Origin: JBBQER01 sp038320885
Lineage (GTDB): Bacteria; Actinomycetota; Acidimicrobiia; IMCC26256; PALSA-610
Assembly: GCA_038320885.1 (NCBI GenBank)
Contig: JBBQER010000013.1
Location: 1 to 54,678 of the forward strand
Direction of reading: 5' to 3'
DNA: 54,678 bases
A program made the position numbers and the translations under genes. The notes beneath the pieces were generated by a model. It ran no database searches, was not told the DNA's origin, and was given only the letters and a program-made list of their open reading frames with translations. This document shows positions 7,797-16,376 of the stretch, piece by piece (positions within the stretch are counted from its first letter, which is position 1; the number at the start of each line of letters is the position of its first letter).

Positions 7797-8717
7797 ATGA
7801 CCGTCCACGCCAAGGACGAGCGCGCCCACGAGCCGGGGCCGGCGAGATGGTGGTGGGAGACCTGGCACCTCGACGCTGCGACCGACGACGGCATCGGCTT
7901 GTCGGTGCGGCTCGCGTGTGCGCCCTCGCTCGGCGTCGCCTGGTGGTGGACCTACCTTGTATTACCGGATCTTCCGGGCCCGGTCGTCGTGCGCGATCAC
8001 GAGGTGCCGCTCCCGCGTCAGGGACTCGAGGTGCGCGCCGACGGCCTCTGGGGTGAGCTGACGTGTGAGACCGCGCTCGAGCACTGGACGTACGGGCTCG
8101 AAGCCTTCGGCGTACGACTCGACGAGCCCGCCGACGCGTTGCGCGGCGAGATCGGGGAGCGCATGCCGGTCGGCCTCGACATCGAATGGGAGATCGAGGT
8201 CGACGCCAACGAGCCCCACGAACGACCGGCGGGGTGGCCGGTACGCGGCTACGCGCAGACCGGAAGCGTGCGCGGTGAAGTGTTGCTCGGCCGCACGCGA
8301 TTCGAGATCGACGCGGTGGGGCAACGATCGCACACGTGGGGTGAGCCGAGATTCGAAGCACCCGCGCGGGCCGCGTGGTTGCACACCACCGATGTCGACG
8401 CGAGCGTCGCGGTGCTCGACGACGGTCGCGTCGACGGCTATGTCGCGCCGATTGGCGCGCCGGCGCAGCGGGTCGCGGCGGTGCGCGAAGAGACGCGTCG
8501 CGGTGTCGACCGCTTGCCGGTCGCGGCTCGCTATGTGATCGACCACGAGCTCGAGGTCGACGTCGAGGTGCTCGGGCTCGCGCCCGTGCCACTCGTCGGG
8601 CCGAGCGGCGAGCCTGCGGTGCTCACCCGCGCGCTGTGCCACTACGACGCGGGCGAGGGTCGATCGGGCGAGCGCCGGACCGGAAATGGCTGGGCGAGCT
8701 GGCTCGATCCCGGCTAG
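7797..8717 (+). CDS. AttH/CrtC-like (lipocalin-fold) hypothetical protein
   Basis: 306 residues rich in Trp and beta-type sequence (ARWWWETWHLDA, VAWWWTYLVLPDLPG). A motif near residue 180 (GQRSHTWGEPRF) resembles the G-R-D-HSWG motif of AttH/CrtC-type double-lipocalin proteins and related actinobacterial proteins of unknown function. These families include hydratases and lipid-handling proteins, but no activity can be assigned here. The gene follows the preceding one by 25 bp and probably belongs to the same transcription unit. Confidence 0.65.
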   Translation: MTVHAKDERAHEPGPARWWWETWHLDAATDDGIGLSVRLACAPSLGVAWWWTYLVLPDLPGPVVVRDHEVPLPRQGLEVRADGLWGELTCETALEHWTYGLEAFGVRLDEPADALRGEIGERMPVGLDIEWEIEVDANEPHERPAGWPVRGYAQTGSVRGEVLLGRTRFEIDAVGQRSHTWGEPRFEAPARAAWLHTTDVDASVAVLDDGRVDGYVAPIGAPAQRVAAVREETRRGVDRLPVAARYVIDHELEVDVEVLGLAPVPLVGPSGEPAVLTRALCHYDAGEGRSGERRTGNGWASWLDPG

Positions 8718-8726
8718 GAATGGTGC

Positions 8727-9152
8727 ATGACCGGAACCCTCGTAGCCATCTACACGACGCCCGAAGGCGGTGGTCCGATGGAAGCCCACGACGAGGTGGC
8801 GGCCGTCGCCGGATCCGGCCTCGCCGGTGATCGCTACGCCGCCGCCGCCGGAACATTCTCCGGCAACGAGGGCGCAGGGCGCGAGGTCACGCTGATCGCA
8901 CGCGAAGGAATCGACGCCGCCAACGACGAGGGCGTCACCATCGAACCGCACGAGACGCGCCGCAATCTCGTGACCGAAGGCATCGATCTCCACGAGCTCA
9001 TCGGCCGGACGTTCGCCGTGGGCGAGGTCGTGATGCGCGGCGTGCGTGATTGCCCGCCGTGCAAGTACCTCGAGAAGATGACCCGCCCGGGTGTCCGTGT
9101 CGCGCTGGAGACCGCGGCGGCGTGCGCGCCGACATCGTCCGGGCGGGAGTGA
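8727..9152 (+). CDS. MOSC domain protein, frameshifted near its C-terminus
   Basis: 141 residues as read. MOSC domains (MoCo sulfurase C-terminal family) carry sulfur or bind metal-sulfur species. Typical features are GLAGDRYA near residue 31, an EVTLI strand, ETRRNLVTEGIDL, and the Cys motif RDCPPCKYLE near 111. After the ALE at 9102-9110 the frame turns into AAACAPTSSGRE. The -1 frame continues with DRGGVRADIVRAGVIRVGD to a TGA at 9191-9193, exactly the expected MOSC ending. One base is missing at about 9108-9111: either a recent mutation or a sequencing error. An intact product would be about 155 residues. Confidence 0.8.
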   Translation: MTGTLVAIYTTPEGGGPMEAHDEVAAVAGSGLAGDRYAAAAGTFSGNEGAGREVTLIAREGIDAANDEGVTIEPHETRRNLVTEGIDLHELIGRTFAVGEVVMRGVRDCPPCKYLEKMTRPGVRVALETAAACAPTSSGRE

Positions 9153-9224
9153 TCCGCGTCGGAGACAAGATCGCCGAGATCGACGGGGTTTGAGCTCGCG
9201 CCCGCGGCGCGAGAGGATGCCCGC

Positions 9225-9644
9225 ATGGACACTCGGACCACGGTGCTCGGTATCGCGCGCGGGCGCATCGTCATGGGCCTCGCGATGCTGATCCTGCCGG
9301 GAGTGATGCTGCGCATCCTGTTCGGGCGCCAGGCCTCGACACCCTCGGGCCGGGTGCTCGCCCGTATGTTCGGCGCCCGCGAGTTCGTTCTCGGCGTGGG
9401 AACGGTGACGTCGGTGAAGGAAGGCACCCAGGATGCGGAGTGGGTGAGCGCGTCGGCGATCGTCGACGCGGTCGACGGTCTGGCGATGGCCTTCTCGCCC
9501 GGAGTGCCCCGCCGTTCGCGCCCCGGGGCACTCGTCGGTACGGCTGCGGCGGTGCTGGGGATGCAGGCCGCGCGCCAGCTGGCCGACGAACGTCAGGCCG
9601 CGCTGACCGCGGCGGCGATCATCGACGCGACCACCGGTCGCTGA
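9225..9644 (+). CDS. small hypothetical membrane protein
   Basis: 139 residues. A first hydrophobic segment lies at about 14-34 (IVMGLAMLILPGVMLRILFG), then weaker Gly/Ala-rich segments at about 45-60, 75-92 and 105-122. It may be a four-helix membrane protein of the DUF4267 sort, but I cannot name the family firmly. GAGGAT (9213-9218) lies 6 nt before the ATG and could be a -10 for a leaderless mRNA. It converges with the FGGY kinase gene, leaving 19 bp between stops. Confidence 0.65.
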   Translation: MDTRTTVLGIARGRIVMGLAMLILPGVMLRILFGRQASTPSGRVLARMFGAREFVLGVGTVTSVKEGTQDAEWVSASAIVDAVDGLAMAFSPGVPRRSRPGALVGTAAAVLGMQAARQLADERQAALTAAAIIDATTGR

Positions 9645-9663
9645 GTATCAGAATCCGCATCGG

Positions 9664-11124
9664 TCAGAAGTCGATTCCCGACAGCTCGGGGATCCACCGC
9701 CGCGACCGCGCGACCGCGTCGCGCCACCGATCGCGATCGAGCACGCCTGCCGGCTCGATGGTCGCCTTGGGGTCCCAGGTGGTGGCGAGCGCGTCGATCG
9801 ACCGGTGGTGGCCGACCGCGACACCCGCGAGCAGCGCGGCGCCGAGCGCGGTCGCTTCCCGGACGCGGGAGATCTCGACCGGTCGTTGCGTCGCGTCGGC
9901 CAGCGCCTGCACGAACGTCGGGTTGTCGGTCATGCCGCCGTCGACGCGCACGCGCGGAATCCTGGTCTCGGTGTCGGCTTCGGCGGCGTCGACGAGGTCG
10001 GCGCCCCGGTGGGCGATTCCCTCGAGCACCGCGCGCACGATCTCGGCACGACCGGTTCCGCGCGTGAGCCCGAAGAGGGCGCCGCGCGCGCCGTAGTCCC
10101 ACTCCGGCGTGCCGAGACCGAGTGGCGCCGGCACGAAGACGACGCCGCCCGTGTCGGCACACGATGCCGCGACCTCGTGCGACTCGTCACTGCTCGCGAT
10201 CAGGCCGAGATCGTCCCGGAGCCACTGCACGTTCGTGCCCGCGGCGAGCATCACGGCTTCGGCACCCCACGTGGTGCGACCGCCGTGACGCCAGGCCACG
10301 ATGGGAAACGTCCCGTGTTCGTTGCGCGCCGCGTTGCGCGGGGGCTCGGCGCCGAGCACGAGGTCGAGCATGCCGCCGGTGCCGAACGTGATCTTCGCGT
10401 CGCCGCGGCGGACGCAGCCCTGCCCGACGAGGGAAGCCTGCTGGTCACCGGCGAGCGCGGCGATCGGCGGCGCGCCGGGGAGCGCGCTCGCCTCACCGAC
10501 GACGCCCGCGGAGTCGACGATCGCGGGCATCATCGCGACAGGTACGCCGAGCACGTCGAGCACCCGCTCGTCCCATCCCGATGCGTCGCCCGTCTGCATC
10601 CCGGTGATCGCCGCGTTGGTGGCGTCGGTCACGTGCACGGCTCCGCCCGAGAGTGTCCATGCGACCCACGTGTCGACCGTTCCGAAGCAGAGGTCGGCGG
10701 CGCGCGAGCGGTCGTCGAGCTGATCGAGCAGCCATTGCACCTTGGTCGCCGACTGGTTGGGCCCGACGCGCACGCCGTCGGCGCGCAGCGCGAGACAGGC
10801 GCCGATCGTGCGCAGATCCTGCCAGCCGAGTCCCGGACCGACCGGCAGTCCGGTCCGGCGATCCCACACGACCGTGGATCCGCTCTGGTCGGAGATGCCG
10901 ACCGCGTCGACCGGCCCGCCGGCGGCGAGCGCCGCGCGCGCGAGCTCCAGGCACGTGTCGCCGAGCAGGGTTGCGTCGAACTGGACGAGCCCGTCGGCGG
11001 GAGAGTCGGGGAGGAGCTCCCGGTCGTGACTGTTCACGAACGAGCCGTCGGCGCCAACGACGGCGGCCCGGACGCTGCTGGTGCCGACGTCGACGACGAG
11101 CACCTGACCCGTCTGCGTGGTCAC
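9664..11124 (-). CDS. FGGY-family carbohydrate kinase, glycerol kinase-like with altered substrate pocket
   Basis: The 486-residue ATP-dependent kinase has the overall GlpK architecture. It has an N-terminal phosphate motif (VDVGTSSVRA), a GLGWQDLRT segment, FGTVDTWVAWTLSGG, AGDQQASLVGQ with the likely catalytic base Asp, ITFGTGGML, and a C-terminal VREATALGAALLAG. However, the position of the E. coli GlpK NQRET glycerol contacts (Arg83, Glu84) reads DQSGST. The Tyr135 region (YFSGTKV in E. coli) reads NQSATKV. Only the Asp245 equivalent is kept, so the substrate may not be glycerol. It lies 13 bp downstream of the alkyl-DHAP synthase-like gene in a glpD-led run. Confidence 0.88.
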   Translation of the reverse strand: MTTQTGQVLVVDVGTSSVRAAVVGADGSFVNSHDRELLPDSPADGLVQFDATLLGDTCLELARAALAAGGPVDAVGISDQSGSTVVWDRRTGLPVGPGLGWQDLRTIGACLALRADGVRVGPNQSATKVQWLLDQLDDRSRAADLCFGTVDTWVAWTLSGGAVHVTDATNAAITGMQTGDASGWDERVLDVLGVPVAMMPAIVDSAGVVGEASALPGAPPIAALAGDQQASLVGQGCVRRGDAKITFGTGGMLDLVLGAEPPRNAARNEHGTFPIVAWRHGGRTTWGAEAVMLAAGTNVQWLRDDLGLIASSDESHEVAASCADTGGVVFVPAPLGLGTPEWDYGARGALFGLTRGTGRAEIVRAVLEGIAHRGADLVDAAEADTETRIPRVRVDGGMTDNPTFVQALADATQRPVEISRVREATALGAALLAGVAVGHHRSIDALATTWDPKATIEPAGVLDRDRWRDAVARSRRWIPELSGIDF

Positions 11125-11137
11125 GTTTCCCGTTTGC

Positions 11138-12637
11138 TCACGGCCACGGCACCGCGCCGTACGGACTGGCGAGCCCGAGCTTGCCGGGGTTGAGGATGCC
11201 GTTCGGGTCGAGCGTGTCCTTCACCGACTGCAGCACACCGAAGCCGGCGCCGAGCGCGTCGGCGACGAAGCGACCGCGGTTCAAGCCGACGCCGTGGTGA
11301 TGGCTGAGCGCACCCCCGGCCGCCAGCACCGCACGCTGACCGGCATCCCACGCGGCGCGGTAGTACGACTCGCGATCGCTTTCCGGGGGCTTGCCTGCAA
11401 ACGTGAAATAGAGACACGCGCCGTCGGTGTAGGAGTGGCTCTGGTGCGCGGAGGCGACCATGGTGTGCTCGACCGCGAGGATCGCCGCCGTCGCCTGCTC
11501 GTACACGTCGGGCAGCGCGCGCCACGACGCCGCGATCTCCATGGTGTCGACGACGAAGCCGCGGGTGATCAACGCTTCCAGCGCGGATACGTCGTTGCGG
11601 TGACCCATCCACTGCTCGACGAGCGCGATATCGAGGGCGCCGCACGACGCGCACTCCTCGTCGACGATGCGCCGGGTCGCCTCCACCACGTGGGCGTCGC
11701 CCTCGTCGAGCGCGAGCAACACATGTGCGTCACCGGTCTTGAAGTTGCGGTCGCCTTCGATCGCGTCGTACAGGCGCAGCACGGCGGGAGTGGCACCGCG
11801 CTGCACGATGCGCCGCATGGCATCCAGGCCGGCGGTGAACGACGGGAACGCGAACGCGGCGCGGATCTCGGCCGGGGGCAAGGGATGGAGCCGGAGCCGG
11901 GCGCCGACGATGATCCCGAGCGTGCCCTCGGAGCCGACGAAGAGCTGCGTGAGGTCGGGGCCGACCGCGGCGCGGGGCGCGCCGCCCGTCGTGACGAGGG
12001 TGCCGTCGGCGAGGACGACGTCGAGGCCGCTGACGATGTCTTCGATCTTGCCGTAGCGCGTCGAGAGCTGGCCGGCGCCGCGGCACGCGATCCAACCGCC
12101 GACGGTGGAGAGCGCCATCGACTGCGGCCAGTGCCCGCAGGTGACGCCGTGCTGGTCGCGCAGGTCGTCTTCGAACACGTCGCCAAATGTTCCGGGCAGC
12201 ACGTCGACCAGCATCGAGGTCTTGTCGACTTCGACGATGCCCTTCATTGCGGTGAGATCGAGGAGCACGCCACCGAACACCGGAACGCTCGCGCCGCACA
12301 CGCCGCTCCGGCCCGCGGCCGCGGTAGCGGGGACACGCGCTTCGTTGCACAGCCGGAGCACGGCGGCAACCTCCGCGGCCGCGTGAGGACGCACGATGAC
12401 CGACGCGCGCGCGGTCACCTGGTCGTCGAGCGCCCAGATCATTGCCAGCGGCCACCAATCGCGGCTGGCTTCGCCGATCTCGGCGGCGGCGACGGAGACA
12501 TCCGCTCCGGTCGCGGCCAGCTGGTCGCGCAGCGCTTCGCTCACTTCGACGCGTGCGCCGTCGACGCGGTCGCGCACCCCGGCGGCGTCGCCCCCGAACG
12601 CGATGGGCGGCGTGGGCGCGCCTCGGTTCGTCTGCAT
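11138..12637 (-). CDS. FAD-binding oxidase, alkyldihydroxyacetonephosphate synthase-like
   Basis: 499 residues of the VAO/p-cresol methylhydroxylase flavoprotein fold. The FAD-binding half includes ASVIVRPHAAAEVAAVLRLC, the pyrophosphate-binding loop GRSGVCGASVPVFGG, LSTVGGWIACRGAGQ and the conserved VGSEGTLGII. The C-terminal cap ends with GALSHHHGVGLNR, the His-rich active-site motif of alkyl-DHAP synthases, and DPNGILNPGKL. Alkyl-DHAP synthase makes ether lipids from acyl-DHAP. Flanking glpD and FGGY kinase genes point to metabolism of a glycerol-phosphate- or DHAP-derived compound. A bacterial homologue with a different substrate is equally possible. Confidence 0.85.
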   Translation of the reverse strand: MQTNRGAPTPPIAFGGDAAGVRDRVDGARVEVSEALRDQLAATGADVSVAAAEIGEASRDWWPLAMIWALDDQVTARASVIVRPHAAAEVAAVLRLCNEARVPATAAAGRSGVCGASVPVFGGVLLDLTAMKGIVEVDKTSMLVDVLPGTFGDVFEDDLRDQHGVTCGHWPQSMALSTVGGWIACRGAGQLSTRYGKIEDIVSGLDVVLADGTLVTTGGAPRAAVGPDLTQLFVGSEGTLGIIVGARLRLHPLPPAEIRAAFAFPSFTAGLDAMRRIVQRGATPAVLRLYDAIEGDRNFKTGDAHVLLALDEGDAHVVEATRRIVDEECASCGALDIALVEQWMGHRNDVSALEALITRGFVVDTMEIAASWRALPDVYEQATAAILAVEHTMVASAHQSHSYTDGACLYFTFAGKPPESDRESYYRAAWDAGQRAVLAAGGALSHHHGVGLNRGRFVADALGAGFGVLQSVKDTLDPNGILNPGKLGLASPYGAVPWP

Positions 12638-12649
12638 CAGGCGGGCAGA

Positions 12650-14314
12650 CTACGACGGAGGTTGCGTGAGCGCATCGAGCGCGGTCTCGGGCAGTCCGCC
12701 CGTCGACCGCTCGGCGTCGATGAGCGCTCGGTATTCCTCCACTTGCCGGTCGCGTTCGGCGTCGGTCCAACCGAGCTCGGCGGCCATCAGGTCGGCAACG
12801 TCGCCCGCGGCCGCAGCCGACGCGTCTCGAGCGAGCAGGCGTGCGCGCGTTCGACGCGAGAGCACGTCGTCGACGGTGCGCGCCATCTCGGCGCGTACCG
12901 CGTAGACGACCTCGGCCTTGATGTACGCGAGGCCGGGAACGATCGGGTCCGCCAGCGCGGGGTTCTCGCGGCACAGCGCGACGACCTCGTGCGCGTCGCC
13001 GCCGTAGCGCGTGGCGAGGTCGGGCGGCAGTCCCGGCGCATCCCATCCCGCCGCTCCGTGCAGGCGGATACGCCGGGTCCGGCTGCGGCGGCCGCGCAGG
13101 CCGAGGCGTTCCACGGCGGCGTCGACCGCGTCGGCGGCCATGCGGCGGTAGGTCGTCAGCTTCCCGCCGGTCACGGTGATCATGCCGCCGGCGGAGGTGC
13201 GGACGGAGTGGCGTCGCGACAAGTCGGCGGTGCGCTCGCTCTTCGCCGCCTTCACCAGCGGTCGGAGTCCGGCCCACGTCCCGAGGATGTCAGCCTCCGT
13301 GATCGTGGTGGTGACCGCGGCGTTGATCGCCCCGAGCAGGTACGTGATGTCTGCCGGCGTGATCTGCGGATCGTCGACCGGTCCGTCGTAGTCGGTGTCG
13401 GTCGTGCCGATGTAGGTGAACTCGTGGTCGCCACCCTCGCCGCCCCACGGAACGACGAACACGGAACGCCGATCCTTGGGTACGGGGATCACCACCGCGA
13501 TCTTGTTCTGGACGAGGGACCACGGCACCGTGATGTGCACACCCTTCGCGGGCCGGATCGACGACGGGTTGGTTCCCTCGTCGAGCGCGCGCACCTCGTC
13601 GGACCACACGCCGGTGGCGTTCACGACGACCGACGCCCGAACGTCGATCGTCCGACCGTCGGCGACGACGCGCGCCGTCTGTACTCGGCCGTCGGGTCCC
13701 TTGTCGAGCCCGACCAGCGTCGTGTAGTTCGCGACCGCCGCCCCGTAATCGGCTGCCGTGCGCGCGATCGCGAGCGTGAGCCGGGCGTCATCGGTCTGCG
13801 CGTCGTAGTAGATGTACGAAGCCGCCACCCGCTCGGCGGGGAGCGTCGGCATGTAGCTCAACGCCTTCTCCTTGGAGACACGCTGATGCAGCTTCCCGAT
13901 CCGCAGCCCACCGGTGAGGTCGTACATCCACATGGTGGCGCCGAGCAGGCGGGCGATCCGGCGGGGGAGCAGGCCGTCACGGGTGAACACCGGCAGCAGG
14001 AACGGCAGGACGCGTACGAGGTGCGGCGCCGTCTTGCGCAGGATTTGGCGCTCGGCGAGCGCTTCGTACACGAGGCCGACCTCCTTCTGTTGGAGGTAGC
14101 GGATCCCGCCGTGCACCAGCTTCGACGACTTCGACGACGTGCCCGACGCGATGTCGTGGCGTTCGATCAGCGCGGTCCGTAGGCCGCGGGTCGCGGCATC
14201 GACCGCGGTGCCGGCGCCCGTGATACCGCCGCCGATCACGAGCACGTCGAACTGCTCGTCGGCAAGGCGGCGAAGCGAGGTCGCGCGGTCGAAGTTCACC
14301 CAGGCGTTGCTCAC
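12650..14314 (-). CDS. glpD: glycerol-3-phosphate dehydrogenase (FAD-dependent)
   Basis: 554 residues. GlpD oxidises sn-glycerol 3-phosphate to DHAP at the membrane and passes electrons to quinone. The N-terminal dinucleotide motif (DVLVIGGGITGAGTAVDA, from about residue 24), the IASGTSSKSSKLVHGGIRYL segment and the C-terminal DAO domain with a helical tail are all typical, and the length matches actinobacterial GlpD. The GTG start lies 6 nt after TAGATT, indicating a leaderless mRNA. It heads a minus-strand run with the FAD oxidase (12 bp gap) and the FGGY kinase. Confidence 0.93.
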   Translation of the reverse strand: MSNAWVNFDRATSLRRLADEQFDVLVIGGGITGAGTAVDAATRGLRTALIERHDIASGTSSKSSKLVHGGIRYLQQKEVGLVYEALAERQILRKTAPHLVRVLPFLLPVFTRDGLLPRRIARLLGATMWMYDLTGGLRIGKLHQRVSKEKALSYMPTLPAERVAASYIYYDAQTDDARLTLAIARTAADYGAAVANYTTLVGLDKGPDGRVQTARVVADGRTIDVRASVVVNATGVWSDEVRALDEGTNPSSIRPAKGVHITVPWSLVQNKIAVVIPVPKDRRSVFVVPWGGEGGDHEFTYIGTTDTDYDGPVDDPQITPADITYLLGAINAAVTTTITEADILGTWAGLRPLVKAAKSERTADLSRRHSVRTSAGGMITVTGGKLTTYRRMAADAVDAAVERLGLRGRRSRTRRIRLHGAAGWDAPGLPPDLATRYGGDAHEVVALCRENPALADPIVPGLAYIKAEVVYAVRAEMARTVDDVLSRRTRARLLARDASAAAAGDVADLMAAELGWTDAERDRQVEEYRALIDAERSTGGLPETALDALTQPPS

Positions 14315-14320
14315 CCCGGC

Positions 14321-14326
14321 AATCTA
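14321..14326 (-). promoter_or_regulatory. -10 element of glpD (leaderless)
   Basis: On the minus strand TAGATT is followed by 6 nt (GCCGGG) and then the GTG start of glpD. That spacing places the transcription start at or next to the GTG. No convincing -35 is visible upstream, where the rhodanese gene ends at 14337. Confidence 0.5.
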
Positions 14327-14336
14327 CAGGTGCCCC

Positions 14337-14687
14337 TCAGATGACTTCGCCGGGGGTGCCGTCGTCGCGCACCACGGGCAGGCCCGATGCGGCCCACGCC
14401 TTCATGCCGCCTTCCATGTTGGCGGCGTCGAAGCCCCACGCGATCAAGCTCTCCGTCGCGCGGGCGCTGCGCGCGCCCGACCGGCAAATGCACACAATCC
14501 GCCGGTTCATCGGCAGCCGGAAGCGGGCGGCCTCGAGCTCGCCGAGAGGGATCCACTGCGCGCGGGCGGCGTGCCCGGCTACCCACTCGTCGGCGTTGCG
14601 CACGTCGAGCAGCACGTTCTCGACGCTGCTCGTCTCCGCGTCGACGGCACTGACCTCCGGGATCTTGTGCCCGTGGAACATACTCAT
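14337..14687 (-). CDS. rhodanese-like domain protein
   Basis: The 116-residue single-domain rhodanese is a sulfur-transfer protein. It shows the CH2A region LLDVRNADEWVAGH, the active-site loop CRSGARS with the catalytic Cys at residue 68, and the closing GFDAANMEGGMKAW. The loop is the right length for a sulfurtransferase rather than a phosphatase. It lies just upstream of glpD on the same strand, separated by the putative glpD -10. The sulfur donor and acceptor are unknown. Confidence 0.88.
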   Translation of the reverse strand: MSMFHGHKIPEVSAVDAETSSVENVLLDVRNADEWVAGHAARAQWIPLGELEAARFRLPMNRRIVCICRSGARSARATESLIAWGFDAANMEGGMKAWAASGLPVVRDDGTPGEVI

Positions 14688-14762
14688 GCGGCTACGACCT
14701 CCGGCTCTCGATCACGGCAATACGAATGAGGACCGACCGAGCCTCGGTTCTGCGCCTGGCTC

Positions 14763-16376
14763 TCATACGGTGCGAACCTTCAGGGCGGCTACTTCGCGCA
14801 ACCGTTTGTAGTCGGCTTTGCCCGCCGGCGAACGCTCGAGCGACTCGACCACGACCATGTGCTTCGGGACCTTGTACGCGGCGAGCGTCGCGCGGCAGTG
14901 TTCGCGGAGCCTGTCGGCGTCGATCGTGTGACCGGCCTTCGACTGCACGAGTGCGACGATCATTTCGCCCCACCGGTCGTCGGGAACGCCGACCACCACC
15001 GCATCGAACACGTCGTCGTGCGCGCGGAGCGCGAGCTCCACCTCTTCGGGGTAGACCTTCTCACCGCCGGTGTTGATGCACGCCGAGCCGCGACCCAACA
15101 GGCGGATCGTCCCGTCGGCGTCGACGGTCGCGTAGTCGCCGGGAATCGAGTAGCGGCGTTCGCCGACCGTGCGAAACGTGGCTGCCGTCTTCTCCGGATC
15201 CTTGTAGTACCCGAGCGGGATCGCGCCACCCACACCGAGCATGCCGATCGTGTCGTCACCCGGCTGCACGAGCTCACCGTCGTCGCTCACGACGACGACA
15301 CGTTCGCTCGCCTTGAATCGCGCCGGCGCGATCTCGTCGCCGTCGCGGGTCTCGGTACGCGTCATGATGCCTTCCGACGCGCCGAGCGAGTCGATCAGGA
15401 TCACATGGGGCAGGTGCGCGAGCAGTCCTCGTTTCGTCTGCGGGCTCCACGTAACTCCCGACGAGGTGATCGCGCGCAGGCCGCCGAGATCCCAGCGGTG
15501 TGGAGCGGCGTCGAGCGCGGCGAGCAAGGGCCGGGCGAACGCGTCGCCGACGATCGTGCACGCCTGCACGCCCTCGCGCTCCACCGCGTCCCAGACCGCG
15601 TCGGCGTCGAGGCGCGGTGTGTCGAGGAGTACCACGGTTCCGCCGCCGCCGAGCGTCGACAGCGCGATGAAGAGACCCGTCCCGTGCATGAGCGGGCAGG
15701 CGGGCAGGCACGTCGCCGCGCGCTTGTCGGCGCGCATCGCGACCTCGACGTCGGGAGGTTGGGTGCCGGGCCGCGCCATCTGCCACAACGACACGTAGAG
15801 ATCGTCGCTGCGCCACATGACGGCCTTCGGGCTACCGGTCGTTCCTCCGGTGTAGACGAACACGAGGTCGTCACCCGACGGGTCCCGCGCGGTGGGGACC
15901 TCGGTGGGCGCGTCGGCGATCGTGCGTTCGTAGTCGGTGGCGCCGTCGAGCAGCTCACCCTGGCCGGCGTGGGCGACCTGGAGCAGCAAACGCGGTTGCC
16001 GATCGGCGGGCAGCGTCGCGAGCGCCTCGGCGACGGTCGGGGCGAACTCGTCGTGGTACACGAGCGCAGCCGTATCGGAGTTGTCGAGCAGGTATCCGAG
16101 CTCGGCGCCGACGTATCGGTAGTTCACGTTCACCGGAACCGCCCCGAGCTTCTGCGCCGCGAAGAAGGTCTCGAGGTACTCGGGCCCGTTCACGCACATG
16201 ATCGAGACCTTGTCGTCGGGACCGACGCCCGCATCGCGAAGAACGCACGCGAGCCGCGCCGCCCGGGCGTCGAGCTCGCCGAACGTCAGCCGCCGGTCGC
16301 CGCAGACGACGGCGACCCGATCCGGGCGCAGCTCGGCGACGGTGCGCCACGCGCGCGCAAAGGATCGATCGGTCAC
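14763..16376 (-). CDS. acyl-CoA synthetase (AMP-binding family, FadD-like)
   Basis: The 537-residue enzyme activates a carboxylic acid, probably fatty or terpenoid, to its CoA thioester via an acyl-AMP. The P-loop motif VFVYTGGTTGSPKAVMW lies near residue 175. The A5-like segment SLGASEGIMTRTE, A8-like GRGSACINTGGEKVYPEEVE and the C-terminal catalytic Lys region SPAGKADYKRLRE are all present. The length is normal. It overlaps the upstream SRPBCC gene by 4 bases, so the two are probably co-translated. The substrate cannot be told. Confidence 0.92.
   Translation of the reverse strand: MTDRSFARAWRTVAELRPDRVAVVCGDRRLTFGELDARAARLACVLRDAGVGPDDKVSIMCVNGPEYLETFFAAQKLGAVPVNVNYRYVGAELGYLLDNSDTAALVYHDEFAPTVAEALATLPADRQPRLLLQVAHAGQGELLDGATDYERTIADAPTEVPTARDPSGDDLVFVYTGGTTGSPKAVMWRSDDLYVSLWQMARPGTQPPDVEVAMRADKRAATCLPACPLMHGTGLFIALSTLGGGGTVVLLDTPRLDADAVWDAVEREGVQACTIVGDAFARPLLAALDAAPHRWDLGGLRAITSSGVTWSPQTKRGLLAHLPHVILIDSLGASEGIMTRTETRDGDEIAPARFKASERVVVVSDDGELVQPGDDTIGMLGVGGAIPLGYYKDPEKTAATFRTVGERRYSIPGDYATVDADGTIRLLGRGSACINTGGEKVYPEEVELALRAHDDVFDAVVVGVPDDRWGEMIVALVQSKAGHTIDADRLREHCRATLAAYKVPKHMVVVESLERSPAGKADYKRLREVAALKVRTV

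Noticed and set aside
6281..7894. N-terminal extension of the minus-strand winged-helix-like gene up to 7894
   Set aside because: It would lie entirely over the divergent swivelling-domain operon; ATG 6280 fits the gene boundary.
11117..14182. A 1021-residue open frame on the plus strand opposite the glpD-kinase run
   Set aside because: It is antisense to three clear enzyme genes, has Arg/Gly/Val-rich composition and no recognisable domain; long antisense frames are common in GC-rich DNA.
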